Assembly (NCBI GenBank): GCA_910586865.1
Contig: CAJUIY010000003.1
Coordinates: forward strand, 1 to 59,512
Source of the DNA: an uncultured Bacilli bacterium
Lineage (GTDB): Bacteria > Bacillota_I > Bacilli_A > RF39 > UBA660
Reading direction: 5' to 3'
DNA: 59,512 nt
A program made the translations under genes and the position numbers. The notes beneath the pieces were generated by a model. It was given only the letters and a program-made list of their open reading frames with translations, made no database searches and had not been told where the DNA came from. Shown here one piece after another: positions 24,749 through 33,974 of this stretch; position 1 is the stretch's first letter, and every line of letters starts with the position of its first letter.

Positions 24749-25360
24749 TTATTTTTTTCTATATGATTTATGTGGTCTCATTTTTTCTTGAATGTTTCTT
24801 AGAAGAACGGTATTATAAGGAGCACTCTTTACGGAAGATTTTAAAGTAGTCCATGATTTTTCCTTCATCCAAGAGGCTTTTTTGATTTTTTCTTCAAATG
24901 TTTTCTGTGTATATCCTTTTTTTCTTTTGATATCAAACAATGCTAGAAAAGCTTTTACAGGCTCTTCAATTAGCATTTCATTTTTAATATTGCTACTATA
25001 AACCTCTGTTAATTTATCAAAACATAGTACCTTTGAATACAACATTTCATTAAAGACATTTTTTAAGTCATTCGCTGCTTTTTTCTCTTGTAATACTTGT
25101 ACACCAGACATTCTAGTACTTAATAACATTTGATCAATTACATTGTGTACATGGCGAATATCCTGAAAAGATACCCCTCTTTTTAACTCCGCTTTATACT
25201 GAATGTACTCTCCGTTATCAGAATCTACAACAAAAAACACCTTCGGCTTTTTTGCTTTTTTTTGTAACTTTCTTTGTTTTTCTACTTCTTTTTCTGGAAG
25301 CCTAACACTATCACCCAATATCAATAATGGTGCATTATCACTCATACTTACTATATCCAT
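24749..25360 (-). CDS. unknown basic protein
   Basis: 203 residues. The N-terminal part (PLLILGDSVRLPEKEVEKQRK) leads into a basic linker, then VFFVVDSDNGEYIQYKAELKRG looks like a small alpha/beta domain. The rest is helical with a basic end (RPHKSYRKK). No family recognised. GAGGG is six bases before ATG 25360. A good promoter lies just upstream, and the second unknown gene follows. The two are probably one operon. Predicted cytoplasmic. Confidence 0.6.
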   Translation of the reverse strand: MDIVSMSDNAPLLILGDSVRLPEKEVEKQRKLQKKAKKPKVFFVVDSDNGEYIQYKAELKRGVSFQDIRHVHNVIDQMLLSTRMSGVQVLQEKKAANDLKNVFNEMLYSKVLCFDKLTEVYSSNIKNEMLIEEPVKAFLALFDIKRKKGYTQKTFEEKIKKASWMKEKSWTTLKSSVKSAPYNTVLLRNIQEKMRPHKSYRKK

Positions 25361-25391
25361 TTTTTACCCTCTTTCTTTCACATGTTTCTGT

Positions 25392-25420
25392 ATTGTATCA
25401 CACTTTTCTACTTTTAGCAA
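25392..25420 (-). promoter_or_regulatory. promoter of the unknown gene pair
   Basis: Minus strand -35 TTGCTA (25420-25415), 17-bp spacer, extended -10 TGA-TACAAT (25397-25392). Confidence 0.6.
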
Positions 25421-25481
25421 GCACCAACACTTTTCATTCCATAATAATATATTCGAAAAGCAGTTTATCATGTACAAAAGC

Positions 25482-25535
25482 TTATCTTTTTTTAATTATC
25501 CCTAAATATTTTGATGAATACTTCTTACGAAACAT
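25482..25535 (-). CDS. possible 17-aa basic peptide (MFRKKYSSKYLGIIKKR)
   Basis: Tiny frame with unusually good expression signals: AGGAGG nine bases before the ATG at 25535 and a promoter at 25564-25592. The product would have seven Lys/Arg and one short hydrophobic patch. It could be a leader peptide, a small membrane-active peptide, or the stub of a decayed gene. No terminator follows before the promoter of the next genes. Confidence 0.35.
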   Translation of the reverse strand: MFRKKYSSKYLGIIKKR

Positions 25536-25563
25536 TTACCTAATCCTCCTCTCTTTTTTCAGC

Positions 25564-25592
25564 ATCATAACAAAAAAAAGGAAGAGATACAA
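25564..25592 (-). promoter_or_regulatory. promoter of the 17-aa ORF
   Basis: Minus strand -35 TTGTAT (25592-25587), 17-bp spacer, extended -10 TGT-TATGAT (25569-25564). Confidence 0.45.
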
Positions 25593-25615
25593 AAGAGACA
25601 TTTTCATTTTTTATC

Positions 25616-25656
25616 AAAAAAAATATTAGATTTATTCTTTTTTCTAATATCTTTTT
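25616..25656 (-). terminator. terminator of helD
   Basis: Stem AAAAAGATATTAGA / TCTAATATTTTTTTT on the minus strand with a 12-base loop, about 60 bases after the helD stop. Confidence 0.7.
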
Positions 25657-25713
25657 AATAAAATCTTTCTTTTCTTTCTAAATACTAAAAAGAAAAGCAG
25701 AGAAAAATTAATT

Positions 25714-27744
25714 TTAGTTATAGATATATAATTCGTGTTGTGCCCTTGTTGCCGCAACATATAAAAGATTTCTTTCATCCTTTTTATAAGAGTTTTTTCG
25801 GTTGTTATAGATAATAACACTATCAAACTCCAAGCCCTTGGCAATATAAGCAGGAATCACCACTAAATCCTTATTAAAGTTGGTAGTCGTTTCTTCAATT
25901 AATGAGATATTAAGACGACTCTTTAAAAACTCATATAGTTTTTTTGCTTCTACTTCATCCTTTGTAATCACAGCTACCGATTGATATTTCTTTGTCAAGG
26001 TATCAATATCTTCATATAGACTTTCGGCTAAATCTTCGGTATTTTTTCTCATTTGAATGGGAACATTACTACTTTTTCGAATAGCACTCACATGATTTAA
26101 ACCTAATATTTTATTCGTATAATCAATAATTTCAGGAGAAGAGCGATAGGTCTTTGTTAACTCTAAATACCTCGTATCTCCCTTAAAAATATCTCTTAAT
26201 TCTTCTAAAGAGGAATATTTATAATAAGGGTTAATATTTTGATTGACATCTCCTAATATCGTAAATTCTGCTTTTTTAAAGATATGATTAATAATGATAT
26301 ATTGTAACTTATTGTAATCTTGTGCTTCATCAATTACTACTTGTTTGACGTTTGCCTCATAATAAAACCCATTTAACATTCCTTTCATATAAGTGAAAAG
26401 TAAGCTATCTTCATAGTGAATAACATCCCTATGCACAAAACTTTTGATTTCGGCATCGGATAAAACTATTTTACAATAATCACTTTTATAAAAATCGGTA
26501 TATATTTTCTTATAGTCTTCCGAAAAGTTAATCGCACCATTGATTAATTTTCGAAAAGTGGCCTTTTTCTTATTGGTTCCTTTATAAAACGTATTCGATA
26601 ACTTCTCTGCGATTTGGTCTAATCTTTCAAAAAGAGGCAAGCGATCATATTTATAATGCAACATTTCATTTAACTCTTCTAAGGTGGTAAAATGAAACTT
26701 TGTCTCTTCAATATCATCGGTAAACTTCGCATTTTTTATATAACTTTCTAAATAATGGTCAAAGTCATCAATGATTTCATTACTTTGTTTATATTTCACT
26801 AGTTTTATATGTTCTTCCTTTTTCGAGTAATAGCGAAATAAAAAGTTAGAAAACGTTTCTACTTCTTTGTATTCAGTTAAAAAAGAGGCTAAATAATCAT
26901 GAAAAGTAGTTTGAAGGGTATTCTCTTCTCCTAGCTCTGGTAAAACATTAGAAATATATTCCGTAAAGATATTATTGGGAGAAAAAATTAAGATATTACT
27001 ACTAGTTAAGTTTTTAATTTGATAAAGTAAAAAAGCAATACGATGAAGAGCTACGGTTGTTTTTCCACTTCCAGCAATTCCTTGAACAATTAAATTATCA
27101 TCGTCTAAGTTTCGAATAATTTTATTTTGTTCTTCTTGAATGGTATTGACGATATTTTTCATTTTTTCGCTTGAGTTCTCACTTAAAACAGTCTGTAGGA
27201 CTTCATCATTAATGTTTAAGTCATTATCAAAAACACTAATTAACCTATTATTTTCTATCTGGTATTGTCTTTTTCTAAGGAGTTCTCCTTCAATGATTCC
27301 TGCAGGAGCCTTATAACTACACTTTCCTACCTCATAATCATAAAACAAACTACAAATAGGACTTCTCCAATCATATAAAATATTATTTAAGTTCTTATCT
27401 TTTAAATAAGTAAGCGATAAATAAATGTTAAATACATCTCCATCTAAATCTTGAAAGACAATAGAAGCAAAATATGGCTTTTTTTCTACTTTTAATAGAC
27501 TTCTTAAATATTTTTCTTTATCCATTACACGATGTTCTTCTTCGTTTGATAACGTCTTCGCCTGTGAAATATCACCAGCATCAAAAGAAGAAGAGTCTTG
27601 CCATATAATTTTTTTAAACTCCACTAAATCATTGCTAGAGATTTTTACCGTTTCTTTTAAGGAATCGATATTTTTCTTTACTAAATGAGATACTTTTTTT
27701 AATATTGTTTTTTCTTTTTCTAGTTCTACACCTTCAATTGCCAT
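25714..27744 (-). CDS. helD: HelD-like superfamily 1 ATPase (RNA polymerase recycling factor)
   Basis: 676 residues. A UvrD/Rep-type helicase core with Walker A GIAGSGKTT (about 221-229), followed by the HelD-typical TVALHRIAFLLY, Walker B VVIDEAQDYN, and C-terminal motifs GLEFDSVIIYN and LLYVAATRAQHELYIYN. The N-terminal helical region (about 1-200) includes the part that in Bacillus HelD reaches into the RNA polymerase channels. HelD frees stalled RNA polymerase from DNA using ATP. It is about 100 residues shorter than the Bacillus protein. The start is ATG 27744, seven bases after AAGGAG; an ATG two codons upstream is too close. Plain UvrD-like helicase is the alternative. Confidence 0.85.
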   Translation of the reverse strand: MAIEGVELEKEKTILKKVSHLVKKNIDSLKETVKISSNDLVEFKKIIWQDSSSFDAGDISQAKTLSNEEEHRVMDKEKYLRSLLKVEKKPYFASIVFQDLDGDVFNIYLSLTYLKDKNLNNILYDWRSPICSLFYDYEVGKCSYKAPAGIIEGELLRKRQYQIENNRLISVFDNDLNINDEVLQTVLSENSSEKMKNIVNTIQEEQNKIIRNLDDDNLIVQGIAGSGKTTVALHRIAFLLYQIKNLTSSNILIFSPNNIFTEYISNVLPELGEENTLQTTFHDYLASFLTEYKEVETFSNFLFRYYSKKEEHIKLVKYKQSNEIIDDFDHYLESYIKNAKFTDDIEETKFHFTTLEELNEMLHYKYDRLPLFERLDQIAEKLSNTFYKGTNKKKATFRKLINGAINFSEDYKKIYTDFYKSDYCKIVLSDAEIKSFVHRDVIHYEDSLLFTYMKGMLNGFYYEANVKQVVIDEAQDYNKLQYIIINHIFKKAEFTILGDVNQNINPYYKYSSLEELRDIFKGDTRYLELTKTYRSSPEIIDYTNKILGLNHVSAIRKSSNVPIQMRKNTEDLAESLYEDIDTLTKKYQSVAVITKDEVEAKKLYEFLKSRLNISLIEETTTNFNKDLVVIPAYIAKGLEFDSVIIYNNRKNSYKKDERNLLYVAATRAQHELYIYN

Positions 27745-27828
27745 ATCCATTCTCCTTATACTCTATCTTACAAAAATAAATATATCATAAAAAGAAAAGG
27801 CTTTCAATTTAGTTTACTAAAATTAACG

Positions 27829-30800
27829 TCAAATTTTTTCGGGAACTTTTTCTATCCTTTCTTCTAAAATAGAATATAAATAGATATCTACTTCTTTATC
27901 AGAAATCGTATGAATGTAATTCTGATATCCTTCTAATTGTTTGTAATAAGCCGAATCGTTTGTATTTTTCAATTTATAATCTACAATTGTAATCTTATCT
28001 TCCTCTTCTATCAAAAGATCAATCATACCATGTTTTACTTCTTCTTCCAAAGAATAAGAGAATTCATACTCCTTATAGTATTTTGCGTTCTTTCTTTTCT
28101 TTATAAAATCACTTTCTAGAAAACTCTTTACTTTTCTCGCTTCAAAATCAGTCATATACGAATAATCTGGATTCTGAAAATCTATAAACTCTAATAACTC
28201 ATGGATTCGAATTCCCAGGTCGAGTGTTCTTCTATCCTCTTTTGTAATAAAGGATAATGATTTTGAAAATTTAGACTCTTTTTGCTCTTCTTCTGGGATG
28301 AAAATCTCTTTGATGGTAAGCTTCTCTTCTTTTTCCAAATTCCTTAATTTTGTGCTAGTTCCTCTTTTTAAATAATCCTTCGTGTAATTTGCCTCCTTCT
28401 TGATGATATATCCTTTTATTTTAGGATAGATTAGAACTAACATATCATAAAAAGATTTTATTTTTCTTTTTTCTTGATAAGAAATTACTTGTTTTCCCTT
28501 TGTTGTATCCATATCTGGTAAAACCATAATAATCTTTTCTTTTGCACGTGTCAAAGCCACATACAAAAGTCGAATTTTTTCGGATATTTCTTCCTGTTTT
28601 GTCTCCGAAGTAAGAAGCATCTTATAGATGGTATCCTTTTTATATTCCTGAAAATAAGGAGTAATTATTCCTAAATGATTACTATATAAAATAGGATCAT
28701 TTAATTCTTTAAAACTAAATTCTTTCGTAAATCCAGCAAAATAACAAATTGGATATTCTAAGCCCTTTGATTTATGAATCGTCATAATTTTTACCGAATT
28801 ACTATCACTGTGATTCAAGGAAAAAGACACCTTATCTTCACTTTCTAATATTTCCTCTAGATAAGCAATAAAATCTTCTGCCGTTTTCCCAATATTTTCT
28901 AATGATTCTGCTAAGTTATAAAAGTACTCTAATCGCTTTCTTCCAATTTCCACATTTCCTATTGTTATTAGTTTCTCTTCCCATTGAAAGATTTCTAATA
29001 ATTTTAAAAAGAAGGCTTTAAAGGATATCTCATAATAGTAATCATATAACTTCAAACATTTCTCAAAAATAACGCTATCTTTGAAGTTTTCTTTATAAAA
29101 ATAATCAAATAACACCTCATCATCAATATGAAATAAGAAACTTCTCCCCAAAGAGAAAAAGCAATATTGAAACTCTTCTTTGTATTCTTCCTTGTCAATC
29201 GCTTGTATCATTTTTAAAATGTTTTTAATTAGAAAGATATCGTTATGATTCTTTACTTCCTCTTCTTTATAAAGGGTAAGAGGAATATTTAAATATTCAA
29301 ATATTTTCTTATATAAATCAAAGTCACTACTTCGATCTAATAAAATAACAAAATCACGATAGGATACTTCTCTTTTTATCTTTTCATCTTTATCAAAGAT
29401 AAGGTAATGACTCTTTATTTTCTTTTTAATATCTTCTCCAATTAAAAAGATTTCTTTTTCACTTTTGGTAAAGTTAGAATCAATATCATCATAAGAAAAG
29501 ATTTCAAAATCATAATTTTGCTCTGTTTTTCCTTCTTTATGATAAGAAAAGTTTCCAAATACCATTTGATGAGAGGTTTTATAGTCTGCTCCCCCTATCC
29601 TATCATCCATTAAGTCATTAAAGATTAAATTAATATTATTCAAAACTTCGTCTCTAGAGCGAAAGTTTTTTAACAAATCAATTTTTAACCCCTCTTTCCC
29701 TATCGTATACTCATCATATTTATTTTTAAAGATATAAGGGTTGGCATTACGAAACCGATAAATCGATTGTTTAATGTCTCCGACCATATAAACATTATGA
29801 TTACTAATCAAAGAGACAAAGTACTCTTGAATATCATTCGTGTCCTGATACTCATCTAGCATAATTTCTTTAAAACTACTCTTTAATTCTTCTCTAATTT
29901 CCTCGTTCTCTTCTACTAACTGAATCGCTAGTTTACTAATATCTAAAAATGAATTCTTATTTTCTTCTTTTTTCGCTTTTTGTAAACGAGTACGATATTT
30001 CTTTATAATGGTCAAAATAATTTCTACATCCTCTTTTGTTGCTTTTAACTCTTTTTTGATTTGATCACTATTATCACAAATACACATTTCCTTAATCGAA
30101 GTCAAAGTAGACCCCATCTTGGTTTTGATTTCTTTGGCCTCTTCATCCTCTAGATTTCTAGGTAACTGTAACGATCTAGCATCTGGAATATTTTGGATTA
30201 CTTCATCATAATTCTTACTGTAAAAAAGAGGATTTAACTTTTGATAGAACTTCTCTGTAGTATCACTATCTAAGTGATGGGAAAGGATATCCATATCTTC
30301 TTCCATGGTACCAATTAATAATTTTATTTCTTGATAAAACTGTTTAATATTATCATTTATAATTTTGTCTTGATAATAGTTTGAAATATAATTTTCTAAG
30401 TAGTAATCGGCATCCATTCTCATATCCAAAGTATCACTTAATTTTATCAATAATTTTTTTAATTTGTCATCGTCTTTGGTACAAAAATGGTGGATAAATT
30501 CTCTAAACTTTTCATCATCGTTTCGTAAGTAGTACTCCTCAAATACTTCTTCCATTATTTTCTTTTTTAAAATAGTAAGTAAAGAAGCATCTGTTATCGA
30601 AATGTTTTTGGGCATATTTAACAGATAATGATATTTCTTCACTAAACTTAAAGAAAAACTATCAAAGGTAGTAATATAGGCAGAATCGATTAAGTTCACT
30701 TGATCTTCTAAATGTTCTTTTTTTAATTTCTTACGAATTCGATCTTTCATCTCTTTTGCTGCGGCATTCGTAAATGTCATGATTAGAAATTCATTGATAG

Positions 30801-30939
30801 AAGTTCCTTGTAATACCTTTTGTAATACTCGTTCGGATAAGACTGCGGTTTTGCCAGAACCTGCTCCTGCTGAAACAATGATATTAGTACCACTTTTTTC
30901 AATTGCCATTAACTGTTCTTCGGTCCATGTATTAGCCAT
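27829..30939 (-). CDS. addA: ATP-dependent helicase/nuclease subunit A
   Basis: 1036-residue helicase-nuclease of the AddAB/RexAB double-strand-break repair complex. Q motif TEEQLMAIEKSG, Walker A SAGAGSGKTAVL (about 23-34), the run FLIMTFTNAAAKEMKDRI, Walker B IMLDEYQDTND, QSIYRFR, and SKGLEYPICYFAGF with LLYVALTRAKEK. The C-terminal PD-(D/E)XK nuclease has VDYKLKN near residue 990. It is somewhat shorter than the 1230 of Bacillus. It overlaps addB by 8 bp and has a GGAGGG ribosome site. It works with AddB on DNA ends, then loads RecA (family knowledge). Cytoplasmic. Confidence 0.95.
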   Translation of the reverse strand: MANTWTEEQLMAIEKSGTNIIVSAGAGSGKTAVLSERVLQKVLQGTSINEFLIMTFTNAAAKEMKDRIRKKLKKEHLEDQVNLIDSAYITTFDSFSLSLVKKYHYLLNMPKNISITDASLLTILKKKIMEEVFEEYYLRNDDEKFREFIHHFCTKDDDKLKKLLIKLSDTLDMRMDADYYLENYISNYYQDKIINDNIKQFYQEIKLLIGTMEEDMDILSHHLDSDTTEKFYQKLNPLFYSKNYDEVIQNIPDARSLQLPRNLEDEEAKEIKTKMGSTLTSIKEMCICDNSDQIKKELKATKEDVEIILTIIKKYRTRLQKAKKEENKNSFLDISKLAIQLVEENEEIREELKSSFKEIMLDEYQDTNDIQEYFVSLISNHNVYMVGDIKQSIYRFRNANPYIFKNKYDEYTIGKEGLKIDLLKNFRSRDEVLNNINLIFNDLMDDRIGGADYKTSHQMVFGNFSYHKEGKTEQNYDFEIFSYDDIDSNFTKSEKEIFLIGEDIKKKIKSHYLIFDKDEKIKREVSYRDFVILLDRSSDFDLYKKIFEYLNIPLTLYKEEEVKNHNDIFLIKNILKMIQAIDKEEYKEEFQYCFFSLGRSFLFHIDDEVLFDYFYKENFKDSVIFEKCLKLYDYYYEISFKAFFLKLLEIFQWEEKLITIGNVEIGRKRLEYFYNLAESLENIGKTAEDFIAYLEEILESEDKVSFSLNHSDSNSVKIMTIHKSKGLEYPICYFAGFTKEFSFKELNDPILYSNHLGIITPYFQEYKKDTIYKMLLTSETKQEEISEKIRLLYVALTRAKEKIIMVLPDMDTTKGKQVISYQEKRKIKSFYDMLVLIYPKIKGYIIKKEANYTKDYLKRGTSTKLRNLEKEEKLTIKEIFIPEEEQKESKFSKSLSFITKEDRRTLDLGIRIHELLEFIDFQNPDYSYMTDFEARKVKSFLESDFIKKRKNAKYYKEYEFSYSLEEEVKHGMIDLLIEEEDKITIVDYKLKNTNDSAYYKQLEGYQNYIHTISDKEVDIYLYSILEERIEKVPEKI

Positions 30940-33250
30940 TGTTATTCCCTCCTAAAAAAGATAAATCCTTTTGTTTTTCTAAGACTACTTCATCATCACT
31001 TGTCTTAAAACATAAATCTTTATATTTACAGTTTTCACATGCCAAATTTTGATGATCCATCACTTTTGGATTAATCGTAAAATTTCCTTCTAATATCTCT
31101 TTACTTTGTTTCGAAATTAAATTTTTTGTATAATCAATAATACCACTAAATTCCTCATCACTTAATAGTTTGGCACGTTTATCAAACTCTTCTTTTCCTG
31201 TTATTTTTATTCCCTTAATATATTCACTTTTTTCATAGGTTTGGTCAAAAAGACGTAACCTTTCCTGATGATTCGTGGTATATCCTGTTAATCTTAAATT
31301 CTTTTTATATTCCTCTTCTATTTCTATATTCTTTTTATATTTTAAAATACCATTTAATACTTTTTGTAAATAAATTCCACTAAATTTAATATTTGAAAAA
31401 AGGTTAGAATCATAAACTAAATATAAATAGATAGGAAGTTGCATATCGAGTCCATATTTCATATTACAAATATTTGTATGGAGTGTTCCTGTTTTATAGT
31501 CAATAATACTTAATAACGTGTCTTTTTGTTCTTCTTTATACATTATCTTATCAATATTTCCGGTAAAAGTAGTTGGAATATAATTTGGAACCTTTACCTT
31601 TATTTTTTTCTCATATAACTTATTAGGATACGTTGTATATTCTTCCTGATTTCTTAAAATTTCAATATCCTTTTTTAATTCTTCCTTTAGAATGTTCAAA
31701 AAGAAAGAATCTTTGGAAGAGAGTTCTAATTTTTCTAAATAATTATCCCATTCTCTTTCGAAATGAAAATAATTTAAATAACATACGGAAAACATATAAT
31801 GGAATAAATTGCCTACTAAGGTATTAAAGTTATCTCGAAATAAATCTAGTTTTAATACATATTTAATATAATAACTAAAATTACATAATTGATATCTGTT
31901 AAAAGAAGTATAACTAAGAGTTAGTTTATTTCCTATATAGTTTAAATAGTTAGAGTGATTGATTTTTGTAAAAGTATTTTGATAAGTCTTATAAGGAATG
32001 GTAGGATACGTTTGATATAATGGTTTTAAATAGATATTTTCTTCTCCATATTTATCATATTGATCAAGCATATGACCAAGTAATAATTGATTATATAAAT
32101 GACTATTTGAATATCCTAATTGATAGTTTACTTCTTTCCATTCTAAATCAGATAAGATACTAGATTTTAAATATTCTTGAAAATTACTTTCTTTTTTATA
32201 AGAGAGAAAAATATTTTTGGTATTCGATAAAACAATTTCTAAATATTCTCTTTCTAATTTATTTTTGTAAGAAGAGGAATATAAAGGAACCTCTTTTTTT
32301 AGAGAATCATTAATGTAGTCTAAGTCCTTATGTATTTTGGGCAATACATCTTGATTAAGACCTAATACAAACAAGTAAGATTCTTCATCTAAGGGCCGTA
32401 ACGTATCCAAAATATTAACTGCGTTTTTATACTGTTTAGAAGATAAATAGGTATTTTTTAATTTGTCAATTAAGAATTCTTGATAATGCTTACTTTCTAT
32501 TACATCAACGATAGAGTTAACCGCATCCATTAGTTTTATTACGACTTCATTCGTAAATCCTGGTAAAGTACCACTTTTTAAGTATTCTTTGACAATATTG
32601 GTACCATAAATACAATCTTTCCTATTAAGATGAATAGGAAGATGAAACTTTTCAAAAAGAGTTTTTATACTATAATGATATTCTCTTGTTACATTTGCTA
32701 AATAGATATTAGAAAGAGATACACCCCTTTGATAGAGCTCTATTATTTTCTCAATAACAAAAATAACTTCTTCTTCTAGTGTTTGACAGCAAAAAACAGT
32801 AGGATGGATTTCTCTTTTTTCTTCTTTTAAAATCGTTGCTTGTTGAAACATTTCCTCTTCGTATTGATCTAGAAGATAATAGCCATATACTATGACTTTC
32901 TTATTTTCAATATACTTTCGAAAAATAGGATCAAAAATTAAATAGTTATTTTCTACTAATTCTTTTTTCAACTCCTGCAGTTTTATCAGTTTCCTACTAT
33001 GATAAGTTTTTTCTAAATCGATGACATATAACTCTTCTACCATCATTCTAGCAACTTCTAAAATATATCCATACTTTTCCATTAAATAGTGAAGTGTTTG
33101 GTTGGTATAAGAAAAAAAGTAACGTCTTTTATATTCCTCTTTTGTCATAAATTTTGTATGTGTTAAAGTCTTTTTCTTTTGTAAGATTTCTTTTTTTATA
33201 TCGTTTGGACATACTACTACTGTATTTTCTAAATTCTCTTTTTCAAGCAT
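30932..33250 (-). CDS. addB: shortened AddB-like PD-(D/E)XK nuclease subunit
   Basis: 772 residues against about 1150 in Bacillus AddB. The C-terminal nuclease is complete: SIIDYKTG near residue 581, and the four iron-sulfur cysteines, one in YQLCNFSYY (about 454) and three as C-x2-C-x5-C in ACENCKYKDLCFK (about 737-749). The N-terminal helicase-like half is reduced and has no Walker A, so Chi-like recognition may be altered. It overlaps addA by 8 bp, which supports pairing. The start ATG 33250 follows GATGGTGA; an in-frame GTG/ATG four codons upstream is less likely. The assignment rests on nuclease motifs, cluster cysteines and synteny. Confidence 0.88.
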   Translation of the reverse strand: MLEKENLENTVVVCPNDIKKEILQKKKTLTHTKFMTKEEYKRRYFFSYTNQTLHYLMEKYGYILEVARMMVEELYVIDLEKTYHSRKLIKLQELKKELVENNYLIFDPIFRKYIENKKVIVYGYYLLDQYEEEMFQQATILKEEKREIHPTVFCCQTLEEEVIFVIEKIIELYQRGVSLSNIYLANVTREYHYSIKTLFEKFHLPIHLNRKDCIYGTNIVKEYLKSGTLPGFTNEVVIKLMDAVNSIVDVIESKHYQEFLIDKLKNTYLSSKQYKNAVNILDTLRPLDEESYLFVLGLNQDVLPKIHKDLDYINDSLKKEVPLYSSSYKNKLEREYLEIVLSNTKNIFLSYKKESNFQEYLKSSILSDLEWKEVNYQLGYSNSHLYNQLLLGHMLDQYDKYGEENIYLKPLYQTYPTIPYKTYQNTFTKINHSNYLNYIGNKLTLSYTSFNRYQLCNFSYYIKYVLKLDLFRDNFNTLVGNLFHYMFSVCYLNYFHFEREWDNYLEKLELSSKDSFFLNILKEELKKDIEILRNQEEYTTYPNKLYEKKIKVKVPNYIPTTFTGNIDKIMYKEEQKDTLLSIIDYKTGTLHTNICNMKYGLDMQLPIYLYLVYDSNLFSNIKFSGIYLQKVLNGILKYKKNIEIEEEYKKNLRLTGYTTNHQERLRLFDQTYEKSEYIKGIKITGKEEFDKRAKLLSDEEFSGIIDYTKNLISKQSKEILEGNFTINPKVMDHQNLACENCKYKDLCFKTSDDEVVLEKQKDLSFLGGNNNG

Positions 33251-33282
33251 AAATATCACCATCTTTATTTTATCAAAAAAGA

Positions 33283-33315
33283 CAAAAAAAAAGAAGTATT
33301 TACTCTGCTTCTTTT
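33283..33315 (-). terminator. terminator of rpmF
   Basis: Stem AAAAGAAG / CTTCTTTT followed by T-rich sequence on the minus strand. Its 5' arm is formed by the last sense codons of rpmF, so coding and termination signals overlap. Confidence 0.75.
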
Positions 33316-33509
33316 GATTCCATTATGGTTTGCTTTTTGTAACTACCACATTTTGAACATACTCTATGTGGCTTAATCATTTCACCACATGATGGACATT
33401 TTGTCATCGTTGGTGCTGTCATTGCTTTATGGGCTTGTCTCATTCTTTTTCTTGTTTTTGATACCTTATGATCTGGTACAGCAAACATTTGAATATTTAA
33501 GCTTAACAT
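33300..33509 (-). CDS. rpmF: ribosomal protein bL32 with L27-like N-terminal leader
   Basis: 69-residue zinc-ribbon protein of the large ribosomal subunit. The canonical part starts at AVPDHKVSKTRKRMRQAHKA and contains CPSCGE and CSKCGSY, the four zinc ligands. Upstream of AVP lie nine extra residues, MLSLNIQMF. The start is well supported: AAGGAG is eight bases before ATG 33509, whereas the Met just before F-A-V-P has no ribosome site. bL32 normally begins M-A-V-P. The leader has the pattern M-L-x-L-N-[LI]-Q-x-F followed by A, as in the leader of Firmicutes bL27 (MLKLNLQFFA), which the protease Prp removes between F and A. It follows the DUF177 gene by 5 bp. Confidence 0.93.
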   Translation of the reverse strand: MLSLNIQMFAVPDHKVSKTRKRMRQAHKAMTAPTMTKCPSCGEMIKPHRVCSKCGSYKKQTIMESKEAE

Positions 33510-33514
33510 TGTTA

Positions 33515-33967
33515 TCACTCCTTTTTATCAAAGTCTTTTAATAAATCAGCAAAGGGATTCTTCTCTGATTTATGGTCCTCTTCACTAATTAATTTCCAGC
33601 CATCCCCATGAATTTCGTCTAGATTGGAAACCTTTGTAAATTTCATGGGAACCTCTAGTACAATATTTTCCCACAAAAACTCAAATAAATCAAGACTATT
33701 TTTATCATTTTTTAAGTTTTCTTCCAAAATATCATCATAGAAAATAGAAAATGGATACTCTACAGGTTCTAGAGAAATGTCATCTTCTAGTATCATGACC
33801 CCACTAATATCGAATTTTGCATGTATTTCTTCTTCCTCTTCATAAGAAAAGAAGCCATCCACTTTAATATCCTTTAATTCCAGTACTTTCGTATTTTGGT
33901 AATAACTCTTTGGAATGGTTACTACTTTGTGAATTTCTAATTTTTCAATAAAAGATAAATCAAGCAT
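33515..33967 (-). CDS. DUF177 (YceD/YlbN) family protein
   Basis: 150-residue acidic protein of the YceD family, which is almost always encoded next to rpmF and is thought to act in 23S rRNA or large-subunit assembly. Family features: the central VDGFFSYEEEEEIHAKFDISGVMILEDDISLEPVEYPF region (as shorter runs at about 46-90), then the acidic FYDDILEEN part. It lacks the cysteine pair found in some members. The start ATG 33967 is eight bases after GAGGTG; an ATG twelve codons upstream overlaps the previous gene. Cytoplasmic. Confidence 0.85.
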   Translation of the reverse strand: MLDLSFIEKLEIHKVVTIPKSYYQNTKVLELKDIKVDGFFSYEEEEEIHAKFDISGVMILEDDISLEPVEYPFSIFYDDILEENLKNDKNSLDLFEFLWENIVLEVPMKFTKVSNLDEIHGDGWKLISEEDHKSEKNPFADLLKDFDKKE

Positions 33968-33974
33968 TTTATTT

